A stretch of 14,730 nt of DNA from Bifidobacterium sp. UBA744 (GCA_002298605.1 DBKS01000044.1:264-14993), one strand, 5' to 3'. Positions 1 to 8,112 are shown, numbered from the stretch's first letter. The notes: generated by a model not told the origin, from the letters alone. Made by a program: numbers and translations.

Positions 1-1082
1 ACTCGATGCCCGTACAGGTCCAGCCAACCAGCATCGTCATCACGAATCGCATATGCCTCAACCACGCGCTCATGCAAGCCGGTTTTCTCGCTGAAGGTGG
101 GCTTGGTGCCAATCGAGATGGCGGACGGCCAGCGGCAGGGCGAATCCGCACGCAATCGAGTGGACTCGGACCCATCGGCATCGGAGTCGCCTGCCGTCCC
201 CAGATCGACCAGCCACCCTGCGTACACACCATCCACCGGCAAATAGCCGTGGATCTCATCGCCCAGATTCGCCGTGGGGAAGCCGATGGTACGCCCACGT
301 TCCTCACCGTGGACCACCACGCCTTCAACGCTGTGCGGATGCCCCAACACCGCGTTAGCCGCAGCGATACGCCCCTGCGAGAGCAGATAGCGCACATTCG
401 ACGAGCTCCACACACGCGTGAGCTTGGCGTTGTTGCGTTTGCTCCACGCACGGCGTTCCGCCTTGCTCATACCCTCAAGCGGATCCTTCGGCTCACCGTA
501 TTCACCGGGCATATGCGGCTCGGCATGGGCGGGGACGCGCACATGCCCGGGCCCGAGATCATCCACCACATCCAGCTCGAACACGCCGGTCGCCGCGGCG
601 AGATTGGCGATGGCCTTCACATCGCCTTTGCGCCCCTGCCCCATGGCGGCGTCACTGCCCAACACCAATGTGCGCATGCCAAGCCTGCCGGTGAGCTGGC
701 CAAGGAAAAAGACGTATGACTTGGCGGCGAACGCCAAGGTGTAGTGCACAATCAGCACCTGGTCCACACCCAGCTGTTCAATGCGGCGCAGACGCTCGTC
801 CATCGAGGTAAGCGCAACCGCATCGACTTTCGTCGCATCAGGCTCCACACCTTCATGTGCAGCGGCCCACGCATGCACGTAGGCGGGGCGCGGGTCGAAC
901 AGGATCACCGAGGAGAGCGCGTCATAACGCTTCGCCAGCTCAACCACGCGGGCGATAATGGCCTGATGCCCCAGATGCATGCCGTCGAAGGCACCCACCG
1001 TCACCACCGTTTTGATGGAATTCCCCGGACTGGGCCATTCCACCGTACCGTCGGCCTGTGGAGTCAAATGCATGACGTTCAT
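1..1082 (-). CDS. ribF: Bifunctional riboflavin kinase / FAD synthetase RibF (C-terminus cut by window edge)
   Basis: Converts riboflavin to FMN and then FAD in the cytoplasm. Seen: the nucleotidylyltransferase signature GAFDGMHLGHQ at about residues 30-40, and the riboflavin kinase signature RTIGFPTANL at about 264-273, followed by IGTKPTF and then VEAY...DLYGHRV at the window edge. About 360 residues are present, so only a short C-terminal piece should be missing. The kinase half carries an Asp/Ser-rich insertion (DSDADGSEST) before IGTKPTF. Start choice: ATG at 1082 has GAGG nine bases upstream. In-frame ATGs at 1091 and 1097 are also possible, and the one at 1097 overlaps the truB stop as ATGA. 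Both arrangements imply translational coupling to truB, the usual partner upstream. Confidence 0.95.
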   Translation of the reverse strand, partial: MNVMHLTPQADGTVEWPSPGNSIKTVVTVGAFDGMHLGHQAIIARVVELAKRYDALSSVILFDPRPAYVHAWAAAHEGVEPDATKVDAVALTSMDERLRRIEQLGVDQVLIVHYTLAFAAKSYVFFLGQLTGRLGMRTLVLGSDAAMGQGRKGDVKAIANLAAATGVFELDVVDDLGPGHVRVPAHAEPHMPGEYGEPKDPLEGMSKAERRAWSKRNNAKLTRVWSSSNVRYLLSQGRIAAANAVLGHPHSVEGVVVHGEERGRTIGFPTANLGDEIHGYLPVDGVYAGWLVDLGTAGDSDADGSESTRLRADSPCRWPSAISIGTKPTFSEKTGLHERVVEAYAIRDDDAGWLDLYGHR

Positions 1083-1093
1083 CAGATTCATCC

Positions 1094-2161
1094 TCATGTA
1101 GTACCGCAATGCGGCGCGTCGCCGCTCGACAAAACCGCATCCACTGTAGCAGGAAATACCGTAACTGGCTTGGCATGCGACCGGCCTGCCGGTTCGATCA
1201 GCGCCACGACATCATGCGTCTGGGGCACGATGGCGGCGCACTGCGAGGTGATGACCCGATCGATCCGCCTGCCAAAGCGCAAGTCGGCAGCCTCCCCGGC
1301 GTCGATGTCCACGCAGGGCATCACCCTACGAGCCGCTTCCTCCATGGTCAGAGCCCGTCCAAGCAACCACTCGCGGCGCAGACCGGCATCCGCCGCGCAT
1401 GCATCCGGAACATCCAGCACGCATGTCGAGCGAGCGACGACAACGCCTTCGCGGTTGGTGTACGACTTGCTTGCCGTATGGGCGCTCACTCGACGCGACT
1501 CAATCACGGGATCCGCGAAATCGAATCGTCCGACCCGCGTGCGCCGCAGTCGGATCAGATGACCGCCGACGCCCAGTAGTTCGCCCAGATCGCGTGCCAG
1601 CGAGCGAATGTACGTGCCGGACGAACAGGAGACGCGAGCATCCAGATCAGTCACCGGGGTGCCGTTCTCGGCACTGGTCTCGCGGATATCCAGCACATCG
1701 AAGATCTCAATGGTGACGCGCCGGGCGGCAAGCTTCACCTGCCGCCCCTCCCGGGCGAGATCGTACGCGCGGCGACCGTTGATCTTAATTGCGGAGTAGG
1801 CGCTCGGGACCTGGGCAATGTCGCCGGTCAGATGCTCGGCGATGGCGGCGTGGATCGCGCCATGATCCAAGCCCCGAGCCCCGGCGGATTCAAGCAGCTC
1901 CCCCTGCGCGTCATCGGTGTCCGTGCGCTGGCCAAGACGGATGGTTGCCTCATAGGTTTTGTCGTGGCCGGTAATCGCGTTAAGCAGTCGCGTGGCATTG
2001 CCGAATCCGATCACCAGCATGCCGGTGGCCATTGGATCAAGTGTGCCGGCATGGCCGACTTTTTTGGTATGCAGTGCGGCACGCGTGGCAGCCACTACGT
2101 CAAAGCTGGTCACGCCATAGGGTTTGTCCACGATCATCAGACCGGACGGAGCATTTGGCAT
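1094..2161 (-). CDS. truB: tRNA pseudouridine(55) synthase TruB
   Basis: Makes pseudouridine 55 in the T-loop of tRNAs. Seen: the TruB core GHAGTLDPMATG with the expected catalytic Asp at residue 42, then YEATIRLGQRTDTDDAQGE, SAYSAIKINGRRAYDLAREG and SSGTYIRSLARDLGE with RLRRTRVG, in the family order. The remaining C-terminal part (roughly residues 230-355) diverges, as is usual for the PUA-like end in actinobacteria. The reading frame extends 20 codons further upstream, but ATG at 2161 is preceded by GGGGAAG at good spacing and gives the standard N-terminus (PSGLMIVDKPYGVTSFDVV), so it was chosen; length is then 355 aa. It is separated from rbfA by 120 bp containing a hairpin and a direct repeat, so it may have its own promoter or be attenuated. 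Confidence 0.97.
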   Translation of the reverse strand: MPNAPSGLMIVDKPYGVTSFDVVAATRAALHTKKVGHAGTLDPMATGMLVIGFGNATRLLNAITGHDKTYEATIRLGQRTDTDDAQGELLESAGARGLDHGAIHAAIAEHLTGDIAQVPSAYSAIKINGRRAYDLAREGRQVKLAARRVTIEIFDVLDIRETSAENGTPVTDLDARVSCSSGTYIRSLARDLGELLGVGGHLIRLRRTRVGRFDFADPVIESRRVSAHTASKSYTNREGVVVARSTCVLDVPDACAADAGLRREWLLGRALTMEEAARRVMPCVDIDAGEAADLRFGRRIDRVITSQCAAIVPQTHDVVALIEPAGRSHAKPVTVFPATVDAVLSSGDAPHCGTT

Positions 2162-2179
2162 TGGTTCTTCCCCAGACAG

Positions 2180-2211
2180 GCAATATGCCATATACAAATG
2201 TGCAATATGCC
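2180..2211. repeat. Perfect 10-bp direct repeat, 22-bp period, upstream of truB
   Basis: GCAATATGCC occurs exactly twice, at 2180-2189 and 2202-2211, with a 12-bp A/T-rich spacer. The start-to-start distance of 22 bp is close to two helical turns, so both copies would face the same side of the DNA. The pair lies 19-50 bp upstream of the truB ATG, inside the rbfA-truB gap. This geometry resembles an operator for a regulator that binds direct repeats, but no regulator is recognised, so the role is inference. Confidence 0.6.
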
Positions 2212-2243
2212 CCCTGCTCAAGCGTGAACCTGAACAAGGGGCA
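2208..2243 (-). terminator. Hairpin between rbfA and truB, possible attenuator or weak terminator
   Basis: On the minus-strand RNA, arms of 13 bases (TGCCCCTTGTTCA and TGAGCAGGGGGCA) pair at every position around a 10-base loop; two of the pairs are G-U wobbles. In the plus-strand RNA the same two positions would be A-C mismatches, so the structure favours the rbfA-to-truB transcript. The bases after the stem (TATTGCACATTTGTAT) are A/U-rich but have no solid U-run, so it may be partial attenuation, an RNA processing site or a 3'-end stabiliser rather than a full terminator. Confidence 0.45.
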
Positions 2244-2281
2244 CCATCATATGTTTTCGGCCACTTGTGAGCGGCTACTTG

Positions 2282-2812
2282 TCACCGATCGGCATCGTCC
2301 GTAGAACCGGCGATGTCACCGTCTCCAGCGGTGTCATCGGTATCGTCGACGTCGCCGCCGTCATCGCTCCCGTTCGGCTCGTCATCATGCCTGTATGGGT
2401 CGGCCTCGCCGGCATACTGGGCACCCACACGGGCACGGGCCAGATCGGCGTCCCTCTTGCGAGCCATCGCCAGGATGTCTTCGATTTCAGTCGCCTCGCC
2501 GGGCACCTCATCGAAAATGAACTGCAGCTGCGGGGTCAGCCGCAAGCCGGCCTTGGCCCCGACCAGGGAACGCAAATGCCCCTTGGCCTGGTCAAGGGCC
2601 TGCTTGGCGCGCTTTCGCTCGCCCTCCTCCTTGCCCTTATGGCCAAGTTGGGTCCAATAGACCTTGGCGATCTGCAAATCGTTGGTCACGCGCACCTCGG
2701 TGATCGTGACATTCGCCAGTCGCTTGTCGTGCAGGGTGGACTCGATGTCCGAGGCCACCACACGCTGAATCAACGCGGCGATGCGCGCCGCGCGAGGATT
2801 GGTGCCCGCCAT
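2282..2812 (-). CDS. rbfA: 30S ribosome-binding factor RbfA with acidic tail
   Basis: Assists late maturation of the 30S subunit by binding near the 5' helix of 16S rRNA. Seen: the single KH-like RbfA fold sequence, from NPRAARIAALIQRVVASDI through VTITEVRVTNDLQIAKVYW to LRSLVGAKAGLRLTPQLQFIFDE, which is the most conserved family segment. Length is 176 aa against roughly 120-140 usual. The excess is a C-terminal tail from about residue 138 that is strongly Asp/Gly rich (DDGGDVDDTDDTAGDGD) and probably disordered. The ATG shares its A with the infB stop (TAATG), so translation is probably coupled to infB. Confidence 0.96.
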   Translation of the reverse strand: MAGTNPRAARIAALIQRVVASDIESTLHDKRLANVTITEVRVTNDLQIAKVYWTQLGHKGKEEGERKRAKQALDQAKGHLRSLVGAKAGLRLTPQLQFIFDEVPGEATEIEDILAMARKRDADLARARVGAQYAGEADPYRHDDEPNGSDDGGDVDDTDDTAGDGDIAGSTDDADR

Positions 2813-5718
2813 TATTTGCGCTCAACCTCCTGCATTTCGAAGGTCTCGATGATATCGCCGATTTCGATGTCATTGAAGCTGCCGAGGTTGATGCCGGCCT
2901 CGTAGCCTTCCTTGACGGACTGCACATCGTCCTTGAAACGACGCAGCGAGGAAATCTCCAAATCGTTGACGGTCGCGATGCCATTGCGCAGAATACGGCA
3001 CTTGGTGCCGCGCTTGACCTCGCCATCCTGCACCATGACGCCGGCGATGTTGCCGAACTTGGAGGAGCGGAAGATCTCGCGGATTTCGGAGTGCGAGGTG
3101 ACGACCTCCTCGAATTCCGGCTTGAGCATGCCCTTCAGCGCGGCCTCGATATCTTCGATGGCCTTGTAGATGATGGAGTAGTACTTGATCTCCACGCCTT
3201 CCCGATCGGCCAGCTCCTGCACCTGACGGTTCGGACGCACATTGAAGCCAATGATGACGGCCTTGTCGACGGTAGCCAGATTGACATCGTTCTGGGTGAT
3301 CGCACCGACGCCGCGATGAATGACCTGAATGCCGACCTCGTCGGACACCTCGATTTTCATCAGGGAATCCTCAAGCGCCTCGACGGAGCCGGAGGAATCG
3401 CCCTTGATGACGATGTTGAGCATATCGACCTCAGCCTTGGCGAACTGCTCCTTCAGGGACTCCAAGGACACGACCTTACGGCGCTTCGCCAACTGGGCGG
3501 CACGCTCGGTGGCCTGACGCTTCTCGGCGATCTGACGGGCGGTGCGGTCGTCCGGGGCAACCAGGAAAAGGTCGCCGGCGGTGGGCACGGAAGTCAGGCC
3601 GAGCACCTGCACCGGAGTGGAGGGACCCGCGTCCTTCATCTGCTTGCCGTTTTCGTCGAGCATGGCGCGCACGCGGCCATAGGACGTACCAGCAACAATC
3701 GAATCGCCCACATGCAGCGTACCCTGCTGGACCAGCACGGTGGCCACGGCACCGCGACCCTTGTCGAGCCGGGCTTCCACGGTGGCACCGCGAGCGTCCA
3801 TATCCGGATTGGCGCGCAGGTCGAGCTCGGCGTCGGCGGTCAGCAACACCGCTTCAAGCAGCTTGTCGACATTGGTGCCCAGCTTGGCGGAGATGTCGAC
3901 GAACATGGTGTCGCCGCCGTAATCCTCGGGAACCAGACCGAACTCCGTGAGCTGTCCGCGCACCTTCTCCGGGTTGGCGCCCGGCTTATCGATCTTGTTC
4001 ACGGCCACCACAATCGGCACATGAGCGGCCTGAGCATGGTTGATGGCCTCCACAGTCTGGGGCATCACACCATCATCGGCGGCCACCACCAGGATGGCGA
4101 CGTCGGTGAGCTCGGCGCCACGCGCACGCATGGCGGTGAAGGCCTCGTGGCCAGGGGTGTCGAGGAAGGTGATCTTGCGGGCTTCGCCCTCAAGGTTCAC
4201 CGTCACCTGATAGGCACCGATGCGCTGGGTGATGCCGCCGGCCTCGCCCTCGATGACGTTGGTCTTGCGGATCGTGTCCAGCAGTCGGGTCTTACCGTGA
4301 TCGACATGGCCCATGACGGTGACGACCGGCGGACGAGGCTTGAGATCCTTGTCCTCCTGAAGCTCCTCTTCGTCCAGATCGATATCGAACTGCTGCAGCA
4401 GCTCCTTGTCTTCCTCCTCGGCGGACACCAGCTTGATGTTCCAGCCGATTTCCTCGCCAAGAATCTGGAAGGTGGTCTCGTCAAGGGACTGCGTGGCCGT
4501 GGCCATCTCGCCGAGATGGAACATCACAGTCACCAAGGCGGCCGGATTCACATTGATCTTCTCGGCCAAATCGGCAAGGGACGCACCCTGACGCAGACGG
4601 ACGGTCTGGCCATTGCCGTTGGGGATGCGCACGCCGCCGATGGTAGGAGCTTTGATCTCCTCAAACTCGCGACGCTTCGCCAACCTGTTCTTGCGGGCCT
4701 TCGAAGACTTGCCGCCCTGACGACCGAATGCGCCGGCTGCGCCGCCACGGCCGCCACGACCGCGTGACGGACCGTTACCGCCCGAAGGAGCTCCGGAGAA
4801 GTTGTTGCCGCCGAAGCGAGAGCCGCCGCCCTGACCCGAACGAGGGGACTGGCCGCCGCTCTGACCCGGACGGGAATGGCCCCACTGACCCGGCCTGGCG
4901 CCGCCGCCCTGACCCGGACGACCACGGAATCCCCCACGGGGACCGGGACGGCCGCCGCGGCCGCCACGACCTTCGTTGTTATTGACTGTAGGCCGGGCCA
5001 TCGGATGCGGACGGGGAATGTCGCCCGGCGTCGGAGTGCTCATACCCTGACGCCGCGAGAAGGGATTATTGCCCGGGCGCGGAGTGCCGGAACCGGCGTG
5101 CGGACGCGCGGGCTGGCCACCGCGAGGACGCGGAATGGCGGGATTGGCATGGGAACCGCCCTGCGGACGGGAACCGGGCTGAGAGCCACGCTCGCCCTGG
5201 TGCTGCGGACGGGGACCGGGACGGCCCATGCCGCGATTATTGTCCTGATTGCCACGCGGATTATTGTGGCCGCCGGCATGCGGCCCCTGACGATGCTGAC
5301 CGCCGCCGGGACGCGGAGCCGGATGCGCAGCCGCGGAACCGGACATGGAGGACGGGGACGGATGCGCCGCCGATGGCTTGTTGGCTGAAGAGGGAGAGGC
5401 GCCGTGCACGGCAGCCGGAGATGGCGCATGCGGCTGAGGAATGGGCCTGCCTCCCCGTCCGCTGCCCTGGGGCCGATGACGCTCAGACGTCGCGGGCCTA
5501 GCTCCACCCCTGGACGATTCATTCTTCGAAACCTTCGCCGACTTCGACGCATTGGAATCCGGCTGCGGGAACGCCGCCTTCAGCTTGCGAACCACCGGAG
5601 CTTCCACAGTGGAGGAAGCCGACTTGACAAACTCCCCCATGTCCTTGAGCTTCTCAAGAACCGTTTTACTATCTACGCCAAGAGCCTTGGCCAATTCATA
5701 CACGCGTGCTTTGGGCAC
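2812..5718 (-). CDS. infB: Translation initiation factor IF-2
   Basis: GTPase that brings initiator tRNA to the 30S subunit and promotes subunit joining. Seen in order: an N-terminal IF2_N helix module (MPKARVYELAKALGVDSKTV) at residues 1-50; a low-complexity linker, about 60-345, very rich in Gly, Arg, Pro and Ser with RPGQ and GRGGRGG elements; a second IF2_N-like module (ASLADLAEKINVNPAALV) at about 370-425; then the G domain with GHVDHGKT at 470-477, DTPGH at 520-524, NKID at 574-577 and a SAKLG box; and the C-terminal domains that bind the ribosome and fMet-tRNA. Length is 968 aa, typical of long actinobacterial IF2. Start is GTG at 5718 with AGGAG seven bases upstream. Preceded by a 330-bp structured spacer after nusA, so a separate promoter is possible. 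Confidence 0.98.
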   Translation of the reverse strand: MPKARVYELAKALGVDSKTVLEKLKDMGEFVKSASSTVEAPVVRKLKAAFPQPDSNASKSAKVSKNESSRGGARPATSERHRPQGSGRGGRPIPQPHAPSPAAVHGASPSSANKPSAAHPSPSSMSGSAAAHPAPRPGGGQHRQGPHAGGHNNPRGNQDNNRGMGRPGPRPQHQGERGSQPGSRPQGGSHANPAIPRPRGGQPARPHAGSGTPRPGNNPFSRRQGMSTPTPGDIPRPHPMARPTVNNNEGRGGRGGRPGPRGGFRGRPGQGGGARPGQWGHSRPGQSGGQSPRSGQGGGSRFGGNNFSGAPSGGNGPSRGRGGRGGAAGAFGRQGGKSSKARKNRLAKRREFEEIKAPTIGGVRIPNGNGQTVRLRQGASLADLAEKINVNPAALVTVMFHLGEMATATQSLDETTFQILGEEIGWNIKLVSAEEEDKELLQQFDIDLDEEELQEDKDLKPRPPVVTVMGHVDHGKTRLLDTIRKTNVIEGEAGGITQRIGAYQVTVNLEGEARKITFLDTPGHEAFTAMRARGAELTDVAILVVAADDGVMPQTVEAINHAQAAHVPIVVAVNKIDKPGANPEKVRGQLTEFGLVPEDYGGDTMFVDISAKLGTNVDKLLEAVLLTADAELDLRANPDMDARGATVEARLDKGRGAVATVLVQQGTLHVGDSIVAGTSYGRVRAMLDENGKQMKDAGPSTPVQVLGLTSVPTAGDLFLVAPDDRTARQIAEKRQATERAAQLAKRRKVVSLESLKEQFAKAEVDMLNIVIKGDSSGSVEALEDSLMKIEVSDEVGIQVIHRGVGAITQNDVNLATVDKAVIIGFNVRPNRQVQELADREGVEIKYYSIIYKAIEDIEAALKGMLKPEFEEVVTSHSEIREIFRSSKFGNIAGVMVQDGEVKRGTKCRILRNGIATVNDLEISSLRRFKDDVQSVKEGYEAGINLGSFNDIEIGDIIETFEMQEVERK

Positions 5719-6048
5719 TCAATTTCTCCTATCCATCAGCCGCGCGCATGGGTGAGGCGCGACTATCGTCCGATGACGGTGAACTGTTTCTCACTCATCG
5801 TGCGACCATGATCGTTATTACCTCGTCTCTGTGCCGAATTCGGGCATAGTTGACCCATTCGGATACCGAGAACAGCATACTCGATCCTATGGATGTGCGG
5901 CGCGTTGCAAAACAACGACTCCGCATACGGCATACCGCATGCGGAGCGACGGATACAAGGCAACGGATTCAGACCGTGCGCCATTATGCCGGTTCAAGAC
6001 GATTGCGAGTCTCCCGGCCGGCAAGTCTCCCCGCAAGCGGGGCGGTGA
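5719..6048. other. Structured non-coding spacer between nusA and infB
   Basis: No supported gene lies in these 330 bp; the only sizeable frames (for example 73 codons at 5763-5984, minus) match nothing recognisable and are not YlxR. The stretch is rich in self-complementary elements. These are CCCCGC/GCGGGG at 6029-6042 just after the nusA stop; an 8-bp plus 3-bp stem with a CATA loop at 5919-5946; CGTTG/CAACG at 5903-5917; and CCGAAT..GGG/CCC..ATTCGG at 5834-5862. None is followed by a clear U-run on the minus strand. The region may be a long infB leader or a processed spacer; no convincing -35/-10 pair was found. Confidence 0.55.
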
Positions 6049-7092
6049 CTACTCCTGCGGGGTCTGATGGCTTTCGCTCCGCACCTTGGCGGCATGCGCC
6101 TCAGCGGATTCGATGCCGATCTTCCAGCCGGTGAGCTTGGCTGCCAGACGAGCGTTCTGTCCCTCCTTGCCGATGGCAAGTGACAGCTGATCATCATGGA
6201 TGAAGGCAATGGCGGTTTTGTTCTTTTCGCTGATCACCTGCACGCCTGTCGCCACAGCCGGGGACAGCGCGGAAGCCACAAATTTGGCGGGATCATTGGA
6301 ATAGTCGACGATATCGATTTTCTCCTGTCCAAGATTCTCCATCACCGCGCGCACGCGAGCGCCGCCGGGACCGATCAGGGCCCCCTTCGGATTAACTCCA
6401 TCGGTGTTGGCGCGCACGGCGATCTTGGTACGGGCACCCGCCTCACGAGCAATCGCCATAATCGACACAGCCCCCGACACCAATTCGGGAACCTCACGTT
6501 CAAAAAGACGACGGACCAGCTCAGGATGCGAACGAGAGACGATGATCTCCGGCCCCTTCAGCCCACGGGCCACATTCACCACATAGACGCGAATGCGCTC
6601 GCCATGGCGATACCGCTCGCCCGGCACCTGCTCACGACGTGGCAGAATGGCCTCGACGTCACCCACGGCCACATGCACGTTCGCGGCGTCCTTGACATCC
6701 TGCTGCACGATGCCGGTGATGAGCTTGCCCTTCTGGCCGGAAAACGCGCCAAACACCTTATCGTCCTCGGCCTTGCGGAACAACTGGCGAATCACCTGGG
6801 CGGCGGTGGCGGCGGCAAGACGGCCGAAGTCCTTCGGGGTGTCGTCGTACTCCTCGCCAAGTTCGGGTGCGGGATGCGGGTTCTCTTCGGTGGGCTCCTG
6901 AGGAATCTCGTCGCGCGCCCACACAGTGAACGTGCCGGCACGCTCATCCAAATCGACGCGGGCATGCTTGGCCGCATGCGGAGTCTTGAGATATGCCATG
7001 CGCAGCGCCTCGGAGAGTGCCGAATCCAACGTTTCCTCGTCGATCCCCTGCTCCTTAGCCAACTGATGCATGCTTGCCAGGTCTAGTTCCAT
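6049..7092 (-). CDS. nusA: Transcription termination/antitermination factor NusA
   Basis: Binds elongating RNA polymerase and controls pausing, termination and rRNA antitermination. Seen: an N-terminal polymerase-binding region beginning MELDLASMHQLAKEQGIDEE; an S1-like segment around residues 105-180 (GDVEAILPRREQ...GERIRVYVVNV); KH1 with GALIGPGGARVRAV near 237; and KH2 with LAIGKEGQNARLAAKL near 305, ending at 347 aa. There are no C-terminal acidic repeats, as is normal outside Proteobacteria. In KH1 the usual Arg in the G-x-R-G turn is Gly (IGPGG). The frame extends to 7110, but ATG at 7092 has GGAGG nine bases upstream. It is the first gene of its strand block: upstream is the divergent lipoprotein gene, and rimP is absent. 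Confidence 0.97.
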   Translation of the reverse strand: MELDLASMHQLAKEQGIDEETLDSALSEALRMAYLKTPHAAKHARVDLDERAGTFTVWARDEIPQEPTEENPHPAPELGEEYDDTPKDFGRLAAATAAQVIRQLFRKAEDDKVFGAFSGQKGKLITGIVQQDVKDAANVHVAVGDVEAILPRREQVPGERYRHGERIRVYVVNVARGLKGPEIIVSRSHPELVRRLFEREVPELVSGAVSIMAIAREAGARTKIAVRANTDGVNPKGALIGPGGARVRAVMENLGQEKIDIVDYSNDPAKFVASALSPAVATGVQVISEKNKTAIAFIHDDQLSLAIGKEGQNARLAAKLTGWKIGIESAEAHAAKVRSESHQTPQE

Positions 7093-7179
7093 TCCCGGAG
7101 ACCTCCTCATGAAGTTATCGCGTTCGCACCGGCCTGTGACGGCTCGTACGGTCTGTAATGGCTATTAGTCTAACGATTC
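7093..7179. promoter_or_regulatory. Divergent intergenic region between nusA and the lipoprotein gene
   Basis: These 87 bp separate two start codons on opposite strands, so the promoter of nusA (minus) and that of the lipoprotein gene (plus) should both be here or inside the neighbouring coding ends. On the plus side TATTAG at 7163-7168 is a possible -10 only 11 bp before the ATG, which would give a near-leaderless mRNA; no matching -35 is visible. On the minus side the nusA Shine-Dalgarno is clear, but the promoter hexamers are not. Confidence 0.35.
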
Positions 7180-8112
7180 ATGGAGACACGCAAGTTTCAG
7201 GCATTACGGCACTTCGTCAAAGGCACATTCGTCTGCTTCGCGGCTCTTTCCATCACGATCACGCTGGGAGGCTGCTCGCCAACCTCATGGATGCCTCGCG
7301 TGCAAGGCCAACTCGAAGCCGCGCTTACCCCAAGCTCCTGCGAGCTTCAGCTCGCCGACGCCGAGGATGCCACCGCCATGGCGGCCACGCAACCGACCGC
7401 CGCCCGTAGCGTGGAATCGCTGACCATATGGCAACGCCAACGCAAAGCCGTGCAGTCCAGGGACCTATGGCGTTTGGTGGGCATCACGTGTCAGGGTCGT
7501 TTCGCCGAGGGGGTTTTGGAAAGCGGCCGCGCAAGCTCAATGGCCGCCTCGATGGCCCGACGTACCGGCATCGCGTATGCGGACACGACCACGAGAATAG
7601 ATGCCAACACCTCATTGACGATTGCGGACGATGCCGCGAAAGGTCTCGCCCTTGCGCACGATCGCGCAGGATTCGCCTTTGAGGTTCTTGCGGCGCGACA
7701 TACCGCGAACGGCACCCTTGCGAAGCTCTCCGACCGGCATAAGGCGCTTGCCTCGGGATTCGCCGCGCACACATCCGACACCGATAGCCGAAATGCCGTC
7801 TACTCCGTGCAGCAGCTGCTCGCCAATCCCGACGTCATCCTCGACACCGCCTCCGGACTGCGCGTGCCCACGTCCGCGGCCGTGGCCATGGATCTGGTCC
7901 GAGAGCAGCTCAGCGCGCTGGCCACCTCCTCGTCAGGCGACACAACCGCGAACGGCGACGGCTCTGCGGACACCACGCGCATCATGATCAGCGACGACGC
8001 AACGGCATCTGTGCTGGCGAATCTGTTGTCGGAGGAAACGTCGCAGGCCCTGCAACTTGGATTCCCCCAATTCGACGAAGCGCTTTTCACCACGCGTGTC
8101 GCCACGTCGTGA
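7180..8112 (+). CDS. Unrecognised secreted lipoprotein
   Basis: I do not recognise the family. The first 32 residues form a lipoprotein signal: a basic start (METRKFQALRHFVK), a hydrophobic core (FVCFAALSITITL) and an LGGC lipobox with the acylated Cys at position 32, so the mature protein should be anchored outside the membrane. The mature part (about 279 aa) is Ala/Thr/Ser rich and mostly helical in character, with no repeat or catalytic motif that I can name. Two further cysteines, 54 and 104, could form a disulfide. Start is ATG at 7180: a stop codon lies nine bases upstream in frame, and no Shine-Dalgarno is visible, suggesting a short or absent leader. It runs opposite to the surrounding housekeeping genes and ends 53 bp before tRNA-Ser on the same strand. 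Confidence 0.82.
   Translation: METRKFQALRHFVKGTFVCFAALSITITLGGCSPTSWMPRVQGQLEAALTPSSCELQLADAEDATAMAATQPTAARSVESLTIWQRQRKAVQSRDLWRLVGITCQGRFAEGVLESGRASSMAASMARRTGIAYADTTTRIDANTSLTIADDAAKGLALAHDRAGFAFEVLAARHTANGTLAKLSDRHKALASGFAAHTSDTDSRNAVYSVQQLLANPDVILDTASGLRVPTSAAVAMDLVREQLSALATSSSGDTTANGDGSADTTRIMISDDATASVLANLLSEETSQALQLGFPQFDEALFTTRVATS

Noticed and set aside
744..1579. Open frames of 272 and 156 codons on the plus strand over truB and ribF
   Set aside because: The minus strand carries unmistakable RibF and TruB sequence here.
3091..4767. 558-codon open frame on the plus strand, antisense to infB
   Set aside because: It mirrors a conserved IF2 coding region; high GC removes stop codons from the opposite frame. 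His/Gly-rich translation matches no family and has no ribosome site.
4876..5388. Thr/Arg-rich 170-codon frames on both strands in the IF2 linker region
   Set aside because: Artefact of the repetitive GC-rich linker DNA of infB; the true frame continues into conserved IF2 domains.
5763..5984. 73-codon minus-strand frame between nusA and infB, considered as YlxR
   Set aside because: Lacks the CxxC-like and basic motifs of YlxR, has no Shine-Dalgarno, and crosses the spacer hairpins.
6029..6042. CCCCGC/GCGGGG hairpin just after nusA as an intrinsic terminator
   Set aside because: Stem is short with a 2-4 base loop and the bases following on the minus strand are AGACTTGCC, with no U-run.
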